Position numbers and translations under genes: made by a program
Shown here: piece after piece, positions 55,979 through 63,578 of the stretch
Numbering within the stretch: position 1 is the stretch's first letter
Layout: each line of letters begins with the position of its first letter
The notes under the pieces: generated by a model
Told to the model about the DNA's origin: nothing
Seen by the model: the letters and a program-made list of their open reading frames with translations, nothing else
Database searches by the model: none
Assembly: GCA_029261355.1 (NCBI GenBank)
Contig: JAJDBM010000007.1
Coordinates: forward strand, 1 to 64,000
Direction of reading: 5' to 3'
Source of the DNA: Nitrospirales bacterium
GTDB lineage: Bacteria; Nitrospirota; Nitrospiria; Nitrospirales; UBA8639
Length of the DNA: 64,000 nt

Positions 55979-56176
55979 TTAACCAGTCTCCGGCCCAACC
56001 AGTTCTCCATTACAATCATTGCAAATCCAGGCGCCATCATTATACTTCATGGGATCACCGCAAAAGGAACATTCAGGAGCAGGTCCCGTCTCAATAACAG
56101 GAAGAATGGGGATTTCAAAGTCATCATCATCTTCATCCATCCCAAATGGTCGAGTACCTTCGGTATGTGTATCCAT
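55979..56176 (-). CDS. Small acidic zinc-ribbon protein
   Basis: 65 residues. An acidic front (GMDEDDDDFEIPI) is followed by CSFCGDPMKYNDGAWICNDCNG, with Cys36, Cys39, Cys52 and Cys55 as a compact zinc ribbon. It starts 3 bp after the thioredoxin-like gene stops, so the two are translated together. It is a different family from the ribbons at 45662 and 61305. A metal or redox partner role with the thioredoxin is possible. Confidence 0.65.
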   Translation of the reverse strand: MDTHTEGTRPFGMDEDDDDFEIPILPVIETGPAPECSFCGDPMKYNDGAWICNDCNGELVGPETG

Positions 56177-56179
56177 AGG

Positions 56180-56449
56180 CTATGATGTTTCTTTCGGTTT
56201 CATTTTAGCTGCTAACGCTTTCTCTGCCGCTTGTCGAGTAGGAACGCCAATAAACGTCAGCTTCCCGTTAATGATGGTCGCTGGCGTGGCACGAATGGAA
56301 TGTCGATTCGCTAATTCTTGACCATTTTCTGTCCCTACATCAATTTCTCGATAGGTAAAGCTATATTTAACTTTCATGCCTTTCCACAGTGTTTTTGCCG
56401 AGGGGCATGCTCCACATGATTTTGATACGAGTAATGTAACGTTGGCCAT
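56180..56449 (-). CDS. Small thioredoxin/glutaredoxin-like protein
   Basis: 89 residues. The redox site is SKSCGACPSAK (Cys12, Cys15) at the start of helix 1, with the cis-Pro in RATPATIINGKLTFIGVP. It is short, like the thiol reductases of the archaeal-type thioredoxin or NrdH group. AGGAGGA lies upstream of the ATG. It is the first gene of a pair with the zinc-ribbon protein at 55979. Electron donor and target are unknown. Confidence 0.88.
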   Translation of the reverse strand: MANVTLLVSKSCGACPSAKTLWKGMKVKYSFTYREIDVGTENGQELANRHSIRATPATIINGKLTFIGVPTRQAAEKALAAKMKPKETS

Positions 56450-56515
56450 AAAAATACGTCCTCCTCAGAATGCTAATGAATAGCTCATGTTAGCACTAGA
56501 GAAAAAGTGGCCGCA

Positions 56516-56546
56516 AGGAGGAGGAACACTTTGCCATGCTCCTCCT
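56516..56546 (-). terminator. Candidate terminator after the SET-domain gene
   Basis: AGGAGGAG (56516-56523) pairs with CTCCTCCT (56539-56546) around a 15-base loop, just beyond the stop of the SET gene. Read on the minus strand, a TTTTT run follows about 10 bp after the stem. The stem is perfect; the gap before the T-run makes this a weak terminator. Confidence 0.4.
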
Positions 56547-56558
56547 CTCGGCTCTACA

Positions 56559-57113
56559 TCAAAAGCCTGAGGCCTTACTCTTAGAATGATCATGAAGATC
56601 ATCTGCACGTAATGGCCTTTGAGAATTGGACATATTCGAAAGGGAACCAACCTTCTGCCTCACATCTAATGTCAGCAAGTAAGGCGCGACAAACCCCTTA
56701 TATTCTTTCTTTCGTTCGCTTGGCAAGTCTTTCCATCCAGTAATTTTCCCTCTACACCCCTCAGCACCACACATGCACATTTCTGGAAAATGATCAATAC
56801 TATAATTCCTCATCGCATAATCAAATGTAGCTTCTTCATTCACACTGATGTCCTTCATAGCCACAAAATCATGAGCTCCGGTTGCATTGACCTTTATGCC
56901 GCAATTTGGCTCGCAGCAATGATTGACCTTACTGATTAATCCATCGTGCAGAACATGTGTATGTTCAGCTATCTGGGATGCATGAGAGTGATTGGCAGGC
57001 AGGAACTCCTTAATCACACCGACCATAACGATATCACCAACTTTAAAGGCTTTGGTCGCATAAATACCTTCTCCTTTTTGAGAAGTCCCTCTCAATTCAT
57101 ATCCAATTGACAT
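56559..57113 (-). CDS. SET-domain protein (putative lysine methyltransferase)
   Basis: 184 residues. The SET core is present: GEGIYATKAFKVGDIV at the N-terminus, SKVNHCCEPNCGI (Asn64, His65 of the S-adenosylmethionine-binding motif), then NEEATFDYAM with the catalytic-region Tyr99. A post-SET-like cluster CMCGAEGCRG follows (Cys113, Cys115, Cys120), which with Cys71 could hold zinc. SET proteins methylate lysines; bacterial examples are few and include a chlamydial enzyme that acts on histone-like proteins. AAGGAG lies 7 bp before the ATG. The last 40 residues are polar. The substrate is unknown; the Lys-rich protein at 29522 is a candidate. Confidence 0.88.
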   Translation of the reverse strand: MSIGYELRGTSQKGEGIYATKAFKVGDIVMVGVIKEFLPANHSHASQIAEHTHVLHDGLISKVNHCCEPNCGIKVNATGAHDFVAMKDISVNEEATFDYAMRNYSIDHFPEMCMCGAEGCRGKITGWKDLPSERKKEYKGFVAPYLLTLDVRQKVGSLSNMSNSQRPLRADDLHDHSKSKASGF

Positions 57114-57199
57114 CTAGCACTCCTTAAAACCTAATAGTGTGTTTTTTATCTATCCACCATGAACAAACAACGGATCTCACCCTACCTTAGGCTGTAGAG

Positions 57200-57219
57200 A
57201 TGACCAGAAAACCGGTCAT
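57200..57219. repeat. Short hairpin after the GH15 gene
   Basis: ATGACC (57200-57205) pairs with GGTCAT (57214-57219). It is 40 bp beyond the GH15 stop, and no T-run follows on the minus strand. It could mark the transcript end. Confidence 0.3.
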
Positions 57220-57259
57220 GCATGCACGCACAACCACTTCACAATAAAACGATAGCTCC

Positions 57260-59221
57260 TTATGCATTCAGTATCTGCACCTTTTCGGTGTACCGCAGAA
57301 CAGTCCACACAAAAGCGGAATGGCTCCACGTCAAAGGCGATACGCAAAGCGGTGAACCATTGACAGGGTGGACCTGTTCGGCAAGTACACCGGAAGGAAG
57401 AGCATTTTTCCCACACCATTCAAAATATGGAAGAGTGGCTTGAAGCTGCTGCGGAGTCTCAGCTTGATCGATAAAATATTCTGCGAGCCACAGGGTCGAA
57501 ATAAACCATGGATTTCCAGGAATGTCATTGGGGCTATCCTCTGCACGCTGATAGACGTCACCCTGGTATCTGGCGCACCCTTCAACAGCAGTATTCAACC
57601 AGAGCTGATTGCGTACAGCATTGGCAGTTTCAAGCATACACAAATCGTTCGGATCAAAAACCCCAAGAGTGGCCAAACTTAAAAGACTGACATCAATGAC
57701 TTCATCGAGTTGATATCCTTCTTCTGTTCGGGAGCCTGAACGGGCAAATCGCTTCAGCCCGTCATGGTAAAGGTGAAGACGAATCCCTCTCGTCATTTCC
57801 TCAGCCACCAAGTCATACTTGCTTGCGAGAGAAACATCATGAAAGAGTTTTGCAAAATTCGCAGCGGCCCGGAGTCCAGCGATCACCGATGCCACAGTAT
57901 AGGCATGGAGAGCATACCGTTCTTCCCATAAATCATAGGAAGGCAACGGTAGCAATGTCTTAGGATCACGATAGCTAACTAAAAAGTCCGCTGATTTTTT
58001 AATAAGGGAATTGTAGAGTGGTCGAATAAACTCGACGTCCTTCAAACTCTGGTAATGTAGCCAAAGCGCCCATAGAGTCAACGCGGTTGAATCTTCTTGG
58101 ATGGGAAGGACCTCTTTACCATCGACTAACCATGAATGCCAATTACTGGCCAGGGATCCATCCGGATTATAATGCTGGAACAAATACCCTTCCTCGGATA
58201 ACACGCGGGCGCAATAGTCAAAATATTTCATACACACGTGCGAATACCCTGCCTTAGCTAAAGCAGCGGCAACAAAAGCACCATCCCGTCCCCACATATA
58301 CGAATACGTATCTTTTCCAAAACGAACAATATCCGAATCATTCGCGGCTATAATCGCGCCATGATTATCAATTTGTGTCCGTAAGACAAGTAGGCTTCGG
58401 TGAAAAATATCAGTCACGGATTTGGGAAGATCCCGGAGTGGGAGTGAGTCTTTAGGCACCCAAGTTTTCCAGTATTTAGACGAGCGCTTGAGTAGTTCCT
58501 CCGGCATAATGCGATGGACTTCCAAATTGAGCTTGGTGACTTCTGAGTAAGTCGTACCCGCTACAATCCAATAATAGGCAATTGTGGTTCCTTGAGGAGG
58601 CAATTCCATCCAAATACCTATGGTTGAATGAGGTGAACCCCATGCAGAGGCCTCCCCGCTCAGTTCTCCGTTCTCTAGCTCTTTCAGTATCGCCAAACTG
58701 CCTGAAGTCTCTCTTTTTCCGCAGGCAAAATGAGTCACACCCCATTGATCATGCGCCCAACAACTAATCAGAAAATATCGGTGCATTTTATAATGAATGA
58801 TCGAACAGCTCCGTGGATCAAAATAGGCCGTACCTCCAATGTCATTCCCATACAGAAAAAAATCATGGCTAAAAAAGAGCCGAACCTGTCTGGCCTCAGA
58901 CTTAAGATTGCGTACCTCAATTTTCTTGACGTAGATATTCAAATCGAAATCCACCACATCCGAGCATCGGAGTTCCAATCCTAATGCCGAATTCTTGAGA
59001 AAGACCTCTGTGACAAGACTCTTATTCTCATACCGTAAATCTTTCTCCCATTCCGGCCCCATCCATGAATACAGTCCATCCACCCACACACCAAAGAGGA
59101 AAGGATGTCCACTAGAATGATTCTCCTGCCCGATAAACGGAAAGTAGATGTCTCGGATTTGATAATCCGAATCGAAATTTATTAGGAAAGCCCCGTTACT
59201 GACGGGGATATCTCTAGGCAT
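57260..59221 (-). CDS. Glycoside hydrolase family 15 (glucoamylase/trehalase-like)
   Basis: 653 residues. The N-terminal 250 residues are a beta-sandwich (FLINFDSDYQIRDIYFPFIGQENH). The C-terminal (alpha/alpha)6 barrel has the GH15 signatures TYSYMWGRDGAFVAAALAKAGY, PIQEDSTALTLWALW, PSYDLWEERYALHAYT and ALPSGVLAEQVHP, with general acid and base Glu residues in the LWEER and LAEQ segments. It has no signal peptide, so it acts in the cytoplasm on an alpha-glucan or trehalose. AAAGGA precedes the ATG. A glycosyltransferase at the right edge suggests glucan or trehalose turnover. A palindromic operator-like motif lies 122 bp upstream. Confidence 0.9.
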   Translation of the reverse strand: MPRDIPVSNGAFLINFDSDYQIRDIYFPFIGQENHSSGHPFLFGVWVDGLYSWMGPEWEKDLRYENKSLVTEVFLKNSALGLELRCSDVVDFDLNIYVKKIEVRNLKSEARQVRLFFSHDFFLYGNDIGGTAYFDPRSCSIIHYKMHRYFLISCWAHDQWGVTHFACGKRETSGSLAILKELENGELSGEASAWGSPHSTIGIWMELPPQGTTIAYYWIVAGTTYSEVTKLNLEVHRIMPEELLKRSSKYWKTWVPKDSLPLRDLPKSVTDIFHRSLLVLRTQIDNHGAIIAANDSDIVRFGKDTYSYMWGRDGAFVAAALAKAGYSHVCMKYFDYCARVLSEEGYLFQHYNPDGSLASNWHSWLVDGKEVLPIQEDSTALTLWALWLHYQSLKDVEFIRPLYNSLIKKSADFLVSYRDPKTLLPLPSYDLWEERYALHAYTVASVIAGLRAAANFAKLFHDVSLASKYDLVAEEMTRGIRLHLYHDGLKRFARSGSRTEEGYQLDEVIDVSLLSLATLGVFDPNDLCMLETANAVRNQLWLNTAVEGCARYQGDVYQRAEDSPNDIPGNPWFISTLWLAEYFIDQAETPQQLQATLPYFEWCGKNALPSGVLAEQVHPVNGSPLCVSPLTWSHSAFVWTVLRYTEKVQILNA

Positions 59222-59778
59222 AGGGTCCTTTCATCAAACTCCTTATTGATTAAGAATTGACACCACACGTCTTCGTAGACAAGAAGAGAGTAGACATCAT
59301 GAGGCCAATTTTATAATTCTAAACCTCCGAACCAACCAAGTCTGAGCAATATTGCTCAAGCTGGAAAAACGGACCAGGCAATCGGCTGCCCTGGCTTCCC
59401 TCACCAAGATCAGCAGCAATAGGAAAACCTAGAAGACTGTTCAAGATCAGTAATCGTCACGAGAAGGTGCCTAGGACACGGAAGAACCAAGTCTTTGTAG
59501 CTCCAACCCGATAACCTCGTTGAAACAATGAGAGATCTTTACCAAGTATCTCTATTGCCAGCGTCCTAGTGAGTCAGATGTTTCGATTCTGTAAGGAGAA
59601 ATTTTAGCTAGGACACGGTAGAGTTATGGTGATCGTGCACATGAAGTCATTTCTTAGATCATAGTTCATAACCGTAGGAAACATGGTCACGACAGTTGTC
59701 CCAGTTAACGAAAAGGATTGGAAGATTTGAACGAATTCAACGGAACCTGAGGAAACCAGACTAACATTGGACAGGCCC
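59222..59778. other. Intergenic region with repeats between GH15 and Crp/Fnr genes
   Basis: About 557 bp without a supported gene. It contains the perfect 16-bp palindrome at 59343. An 11-bp direct repeat CTAGGACACGG is found at 59471-59481 and 59608-59618. A tract near 59375-59395 (CAGGCAATCGGCTGCC) is similar to one after the second palindrome (near 61908). This region looks like duplicated regulatory DNA. Confidence 0.5.
59343..59358. promoter_or_regulatory. 16-bp palindrome TGAGCAATATTGCTCA, site 1
   Basis: A perfect self-complementary 16-mer, 122 bp upstream of the GH15 gene and downstream of the first Crp/Fnr gene. Its length and two-fold symmetry suit a dimeric Crp/Fnr regulator, although the half site is not the classical TTGAT. 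Two near copies lie at 61871 and 62440. Confidence 0.55.
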
Positions 59779-60432
59779 TTAGTCGTGAAGCACGACATTG
59801 AGGAGGGAACGGTGCACGTGTAATCCGTCGTTGTACTCAATGAATCCCAGCTTGCGGAATTTTCTCATGAAGAAACCGACGCGGGAGCGCGTGGTGCCAA
59901 TCATCTCGGCCAGCCGTTCCTGACTGATCTTCGCAATAACTGGCTCCGGCTCGCCTTCTTTCCCAAACTGTGCCAGTAACAATAGCACCCGTGCGAGCCG
60001 CTTCTCGGCAGAATTAAAGAGTTGATCAACTAAGTCTTCCTGTATGCGTTTGTTGCGAACAAGAAGATATTCAAGAAACAACGACGAGAAGGTGGGTTCG
60101 TCTCGGAGGACCAGGAGCATCGCCTGTTTATCAATACGGACGATCTTCGCCACACCAAGCGTGGTCGCGGCCTCTAGGCGCGTAGCCTGACCAGTCAGGC
60201 AGGCTTCACCAAAAAACGCCGTGGCCTCCAAATTCGCCACGATGGCCTCTTTTCCCTGTTGAGATAATACGGTGAGCGAGACTGTCCCAGCCTGAATATA
60301 ATACACAGCATCCGCCGCATCCCCTTGTAAAAAAAGAATATGATCCTTTCGACACGACAAGATAGTTTTGCCCTTTCCGACTTGTGTCAGAAAAGTTTTG
60401 GAATTGAATGATGGGGGTCGCTTGGAGGACAT
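59779..60432 (-). CDS. Crp/Fnr-family transcriptional regulator (paralogue 1)
   Basis: 217 residues. A cyclic-nucleotide-type beta-roll (DHILFLQGDAADAVYYIQAGTVSLTVLSQQGKEAIV) is followed by the dimer helix. The winged helix (ISQERLAEMIGTTRSRVGFFMRKFRKLGFIEY) ends HVHRSLLNVVLHD. It lacks the N-terminal Cys cluster of FNR, so it is not an Fe-S oxygen sensor of that kind, and its cAMP residues are not obvious. It is about two-thirds identical by eye to the gene at 62543. The receiver protein at 60465 ends 33 bp upstream on the same strand. Confidence 0.92.
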   Translation of the reverse strand: MSSKRPPSFNSKTFLTQVGKGKTILSCRKDHILFLQGDAADAVYYIQAGTVSLTVLSQQGKEAIVANLEATAFFGEACLTGQATRLEAATTLGVAKIVRIDKQAMLLVLRDEPTFSSLFLEYLLVRNKRIQEDLVDQLFNSAEKRLARVLLLLAQFGKEGEPEPVIAKISQERLAEMIGTTRSRVGFFMRKFRKLGFIEYNDGLHVHRSLLNVVLHD

Positions 60433-60464
60433 GACTCGTCGTAAAGATGAATTGGATTGTGGCT

Positions 60465-60878
60465 TTACAAGACGGCAACGTCGGATCGGACATCACCTGA
60501 TCGTAAAACATTGTTCCCACTGAAGAGTTCAGTCAGAATTGCGTGGAAATCCTCGCAGTCAAAGGGTTTGTACAGACAGGCCCGCGCTCCGGCCTCGATC
60601 GCCTCGGCCGCCACCAGACCATCGGTCTGGCCTGTGATCATCACGACCGGTAATGAATAATACTCTTGGATGTGCCCTAAAACCGTCAGACCGTTTACTC
60701 CAGGCATCATATAATCGAGCAAAACGGCGTCATAGTGTGTTTGTGTGAGCTTGGTCATCGCTACCTCACCATTCTCCGCAATGTCGCTCGAATATCCATA
60801 CGTTTCCAAAAGAATGTGGAGCAAAGTGCGCAAACTGGCGTCATCATCGACGACGAGGAGGTGTTTTTTGGCCATCAT
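60465..60878 (-). CDS. Single-domain response regulator
   Basis: 137 residues, receiver only. VVDDDASLR is the acidic pocket, the acceptor Asp is in AVLLDYMMPGVNG, the switch Thr in VMITGQTDG and the Lys in LYKPFD. It lies upstream of the Crp/Fnr gene on the same strand, 33 bp apart, so phosphorylation could link to that regulator. It has no kinase beside it. It is a typical CheY-like receiver, not of the Rcp1 type. Confidence 0.93.
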   Translation of the reverse strand: MMAKKHLLVVDDDASLRTLLHILLETYGYSSDIAENGEVAMTKLTQTHYDAVLLDYMMPGVNGLTVLGHIQEYYSLPVVMITGQTDGLVAAEAIEAGARACLYKPFDCEDFHAILTELFSGNNVLRSGDVRSDVAVL

Positions 60879-61025
60879 CCTGATGCAATCTCCTTATAGG
60901 TCGTTTCCAAAACCTTTAGTGTTCTCATTTAGCGTGGGACCATTCTTTATCGACTTGATGCCGAGGATTCGACAAGGCCGTCCAGGACGATTGGACGTTC
61001 ACCATAATGCCCAACTCCTCGCCAG

Positions 61026-61229
61026 TCAGAGAGACGACCTCCACTCGCCTTGACCTAAAGAATAAACTCGACCCTCTTCAATCAATCTTTTTCGGTCCTC
61101 GCTAATTTGTTTGCAGAGTTGAAGGTTTTCCTGTTGCATATTTCTAACCTCACGAACAAGCTGTCTGTTTTTTTTGCGGATATCAATAAGCTCTTGTTCC
61201 AGCTGGTCGACATATAACAGAGTGGTCAT
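61026..61229 (-). CDS. Small coiled-coil protein
   Basis: 67 residues from the Met at 61229, fixed by a strong AAGGAGGAG 5 bp upstream; the open frame extends further up but without a ribosome site. The middle 45 residues are a charged heptad pattern (LEQELIDIRKKNRQLVREV, MQQENLQLCKQISEDRKRL), a probable coiled coil. It has no signal peptide or Cys pair. The function is unknown; the position between two regulators suggests a partner role. Confidence 0.55.
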   Translation of the reverse strand: MTTLLYVDQLEQELIDIRKKNRQLVREVRNMQQENLQLCKQISEDRKRLIEEGRVYSLGQGEWRSSL

Positions 61230-61304
61230 GATAGCTCCTCCTTGAGCATACACCTCTATTGGAGAAAAATACCTCCAACACAATTGAGGTTCGGCTGTGC
61301 CTCC

Positions 61305-61607
61305 CTATCTCCCCGTTGGTGAAGATATCAGGGGAACTGGGAATCGCTGTCGGGGACTCCCTGTGAAAACTAACTCAGGATTCGAAGTTCGATGTTGAAG
61401 AATCAGGGGATCAATAAGTTCTCCACACTGGAAACACCGAAGGGCCCAAAACCCATTTTCATCATTGCTGTCAAGTATATCCATGCAAAATACTCGAACA
61501 AGCAACCCCTGACATCTGAGACATGAGGAAGACGAATCAAGAACATGTGAATAAACGGAATTAGACCAGGTACAAACTTTGTTCTTTTGGTTAGTAGTAC
61601 TTCTCAT
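61305..61607 (-). CDS. Small zinc-ribbon protein (paralogue of 45662-45865)
   Basis: 100 residues. A polar N-terminus of about 27 residues precedes the ribbon: SCLRCQGLLVRVFCMDIL and WALRCFQCGELIDPLIL (Cys29, Cys32, Cys58, Cys61), matching the protein at 45662 in spacing and in the CGExxDPxI end. A perfect AAGGAGG lies 5 bp before the ATG. A palindromic operator-like motif lies about 265 bp upstream. The function is unknown. Confidence 0.7.
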   Translation of the reverse strand: MRSTTNQKNKVCTWSNSVYSHVLDSSSSCLRCQGLLVRVFCMDILDSNDENGFWALRCFQCGELIDPLILQHRTSNPELVFTGSPRQRFPVPLISSPTGR

Positions 61608-61870
61608 TGTGCCTCCTTACTGATTAGGATTACCTGAGGGAGCTGCGTCACTTATGCAAATCAATTGAGGTTCCATGATTCAGACCCTATGAACGTGTTC
61701 AGTAGAGATCTCACGTTTAATATATTCATTTCCATTTGGGTTGATCAGCATGTATCCATTTCTCTTTACCGTGAGAGATCTCGTGATTGCTTCGAGTTCG
61801 ACTCGATCGATATTTATCATGTCCTATATACAAATAATTGGTCATTATGGCTGAAAGACAGCTAGTCGTC

Positions 61871-61886
61871 TGATCAATATTGCTCA
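61871..61886. promoter_or_regulatory. Palindrome-like TGATCAATATTGCTCA, site 2
   Basis: One base away from site 1. It shares about 28 bp with site 3 (CAGC, two variable bases, GTCGTCTG, then the motif) and shares a downstream tract with site 1. It lies upstream of the zinc-ribbon gene at 61607. Confidence 0.5.
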
Positions 61887-62085
61887 GATTGGAAGAGTTA
61901 ATTTGACAGGTAATTGACTGCCACCGCGAGAAACTGTCAATTAAAAATTTATTGCCGGTTTCATGGATTGAAAAGCGCAACCGCACGGTGCCAGTCATGC
62001 CGAACCTGGAAAGAAATTTTTGGTTTCAAAATTATTGATGCACGATTCAGATTCGCTTGTTGCTAGGGAGCACCTTCTTCCTTAA

Positions 62086-62104
62086 ATAACGGGTGAGCCG
62101 TTAT
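62086..62104 (-). terminator. Hairpin after the small zinc-ribbon gene
   Basis: ATAACGG (62086-62092) and CCGTTAT (62098-62104) form a perfect 7-bp stem with a 5-base loop. It lies 65 bp past the stop of the 62169-62354 gene, and TTTAAGG follows on the minus strand. It is a plausible weak terminator. Confidence 0.4.
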
Positions 62105-62168
62105 AGTGATTGAATGGTATAGTCGGGTCCCATTTTATTAAGCAGGTTTAGAGAAAGTAAGTAGGGAA

Positions 62169-62354
62169 TCAGATCCAGGGATAGTCTCCCAGTCCCTTCA
62201 CATTTGCCGATGGTTGAACGCAAGTCCGGCACAGGTATGGTCCAAAATTATTTACTGTAAAGAACGTTGCTAGATGGGTCGAGCCACACCGACAGCAACA
62301 GACCAGATCTATCTGGGTAGGATTTTTATAGGAACGGGCGACTCGGCAAGTCAT
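62169..62354 (-). CDS. Small four-Cys protein (putative zinc ribbon)
   Basis: 61 residues. CCCRCGS (Cys19-21, Cys23) and LCRTC (Cys42, Cys45) can form a zinc ribbon; no other feature is seen. GAGG lies 8 bp before the ATG, which supports translation. It sits just downstream of palindromic site 3 on the minus strand, between the second Crp/Fnr gene and the hairpin. I do not recognise the family. Confidence 0.45.
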   Translation of the reverse strand: MTCRVARSYKNPTQIDLVCCCRCGSTHLATFFTVNNFGPYLCRTCVQPSANVKGLGDYPWI

Positions 62355-62439
62355 ACGATCAACCTCGGTCTTACTCAGGGGATAGAGGGCAGGAGCTTTA
62401 GCCTATCAGTTCAGTATAGAAGGATGGCAGCATGTCGTC

Positions 62440-62455
62440 TGGTCAATATTGCTCA
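62440..62455. promoter_or_regulatory. Palindrome-like TGGTCAATATTGCTCA, site 3
   Basis: Two bases from site 1 and one from site 2. It lies 85 bp upstream of the small zinc-ribbon gene and downstream of the second Crp/Fnr gene. Confidence 0.5.
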
Positions 62456-62542
62456 ACACTGAGAAAAGAAATGGTGGCGCGATAAGAAGCGAACCTATAT
62501 GGCCGAACACCATTCACCTACACGAGGAAAAGGATGGAGAAC

Positions 62543-63193
62543 CTAGTCGTGGAGAACGACATTGAGGAGAGAGCTGTGCACGTACAACCCATTGTGCGAA
62601 TCGCCATCATATTCAATGAAGCCCAGTTTACGAAACTTATTCATGAAGAAACTGACGCGGGAGCGTGTGGTGCCGATCATCTCTGCGAGCGTTTCCTGAC
62701 TAATCCTCTCAAGGACGGGCTCCGGCGCTCCTTCTTTCCCAAAATGAGCCATTAACAGCAACACTCGCGCAAGCCGCTTTTCTGCAGAATTAAAGAGTTG
62801 ATCAACCAAGTCCTCTTGAATACGCATGTTACGGGACAGAAGATATGTCATAAACAGCGATGAAAGGGTGGGTTCGTCACGTAGCGCCTCGATCATCATC
62901 TGTTTGTCAATGCGGAAGAGCGTACAGTCTTCCATGGCAATCGCCGATGCCAGCCATACCCGTTGCCCGCCGAGGCATTCTTCTCCGAAAAATCCGGTCT
63001 GTTCCACAACGGCGATAATGGCTTCTTTGCCTTGTTTGGAGACCACAGAAAGCTTGACCTGTCCCTTCTGGATATAATATACGGCATCTGCCGTGTCTCC
63101 TTGAGAAAAGATAATTTGCTTCTGAAGGAAGGACAGACAGCTTTTGCCTTTGCCAACTTGAGTGAGAAATGTCTGCGGATTAAATGGCTTCAT
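62543..63193 (-). CDS. Crp/Fnr-family transcriptional regulator (paralogue 2)
   Basis: 216 residues, close to the regulator at 59779. The beta-roll (QIIFSQGDTADAVYYIQKGQVKLSVVSKQGKEAII), the strongly conserved stretch VDQLFNSAEKRLARVLLLMAHFGKEG and the helix-turn-helix (ISQETLAEMIGTTRSRVSFFMNKFRKLGFIEYDGD) all match. The DNA-contacting TTRSRV is the same in both, so both should bind the same sequence. It has no FNR-type Cys cluster. Confidence 0.92.
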   Translation of the reverse strand: MKPFNPQTFLTQVGKGKSCLSFLQKQIIFSQGDTADAVYYIQKGQVKLSVVSKQGKEAIIAVVEQTGFFGEECLGGQRVWLASAIAMEDCTLFRIDKQMMIEALRDEPTLSSLFMTYLLSRNMRIQEDLVDQLFNSAEKRLARVLLLMAHFGKEGAPEPVLERISQETLAEMIGTTRSRVSFFMNKFRKLGFIEYDGDSHNGLYVHSSLLNVVLHD

Positions 63194-63362
63194 AGGATTT
63201 GATCTCTGACAGTGTCTCAGATGAGAGCCTTAGGGGAGGCTGTAAAAATGGACTCGGATGCAGGGGGGGTATACACACTGGGTCCAACCAATGACGTGCT
63301 CAGGCTTGCACAATCGCCGCTAATTAACAACCCCTCCACTGAGGAAGGAAATAGAGCTCGGT

Positions 63363-63578
63363 TCAGATAGGGAGAACCGAATCGATAGAAAGACGCTCAA
63401 AGGATACTCCTTGTTCTGATAACTGACGGCGTAAGGCAATTTCCAACGCATGCGTTTCAAAACCATAACGTGTTGAACATGTCGCGAGTTGAAGAATATC
63501 GTTGGCATGTAGGGACCCCTTAGCAAAGGGCTCAGACAACCACATCAAGCGATTTGCGACAGAACCGTCTTTTGACAT
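63363..63578 (-). CDS. Hypothetical small protein overlapping the glycosyltransferase end
   Basis: 71 residues, not recognised. AAGGG lies before the ATG, and the frame overlaps the last 34 bp of the glycosyltransferase gene, a common arrangement in operons. The sequence is mixed and globular-looking with a single Cys. It could also be a chance frame. Confidence 0.35.
   Translation of the reverse strand: MSKDGSVANRLMWLSEPFAKGSLHANDILQLATCSTRYGFETHALEIALRRQLSEQGVSFERLSIDSVLPI

Larger units (their letters stand above)
61608..62168. other. Intergenic region upstream of a zinc-ribbon gene
   Basis: About 560 bp with no supported gene. It holds the palindromic site 2 (61871-61886), a repeat tract similar to that near 59380, and a hairpin at 62086-62104. 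The rest is A+T-rich without clear signals. Confidence 0.5.

Noticed and set aside
59604-59840. 78-residue frame next to the first Crp/Fnr gene
   Set aside because: Overlaps the end of the regulator on the same strand in another frame; Ser/Thr-rich chance product.
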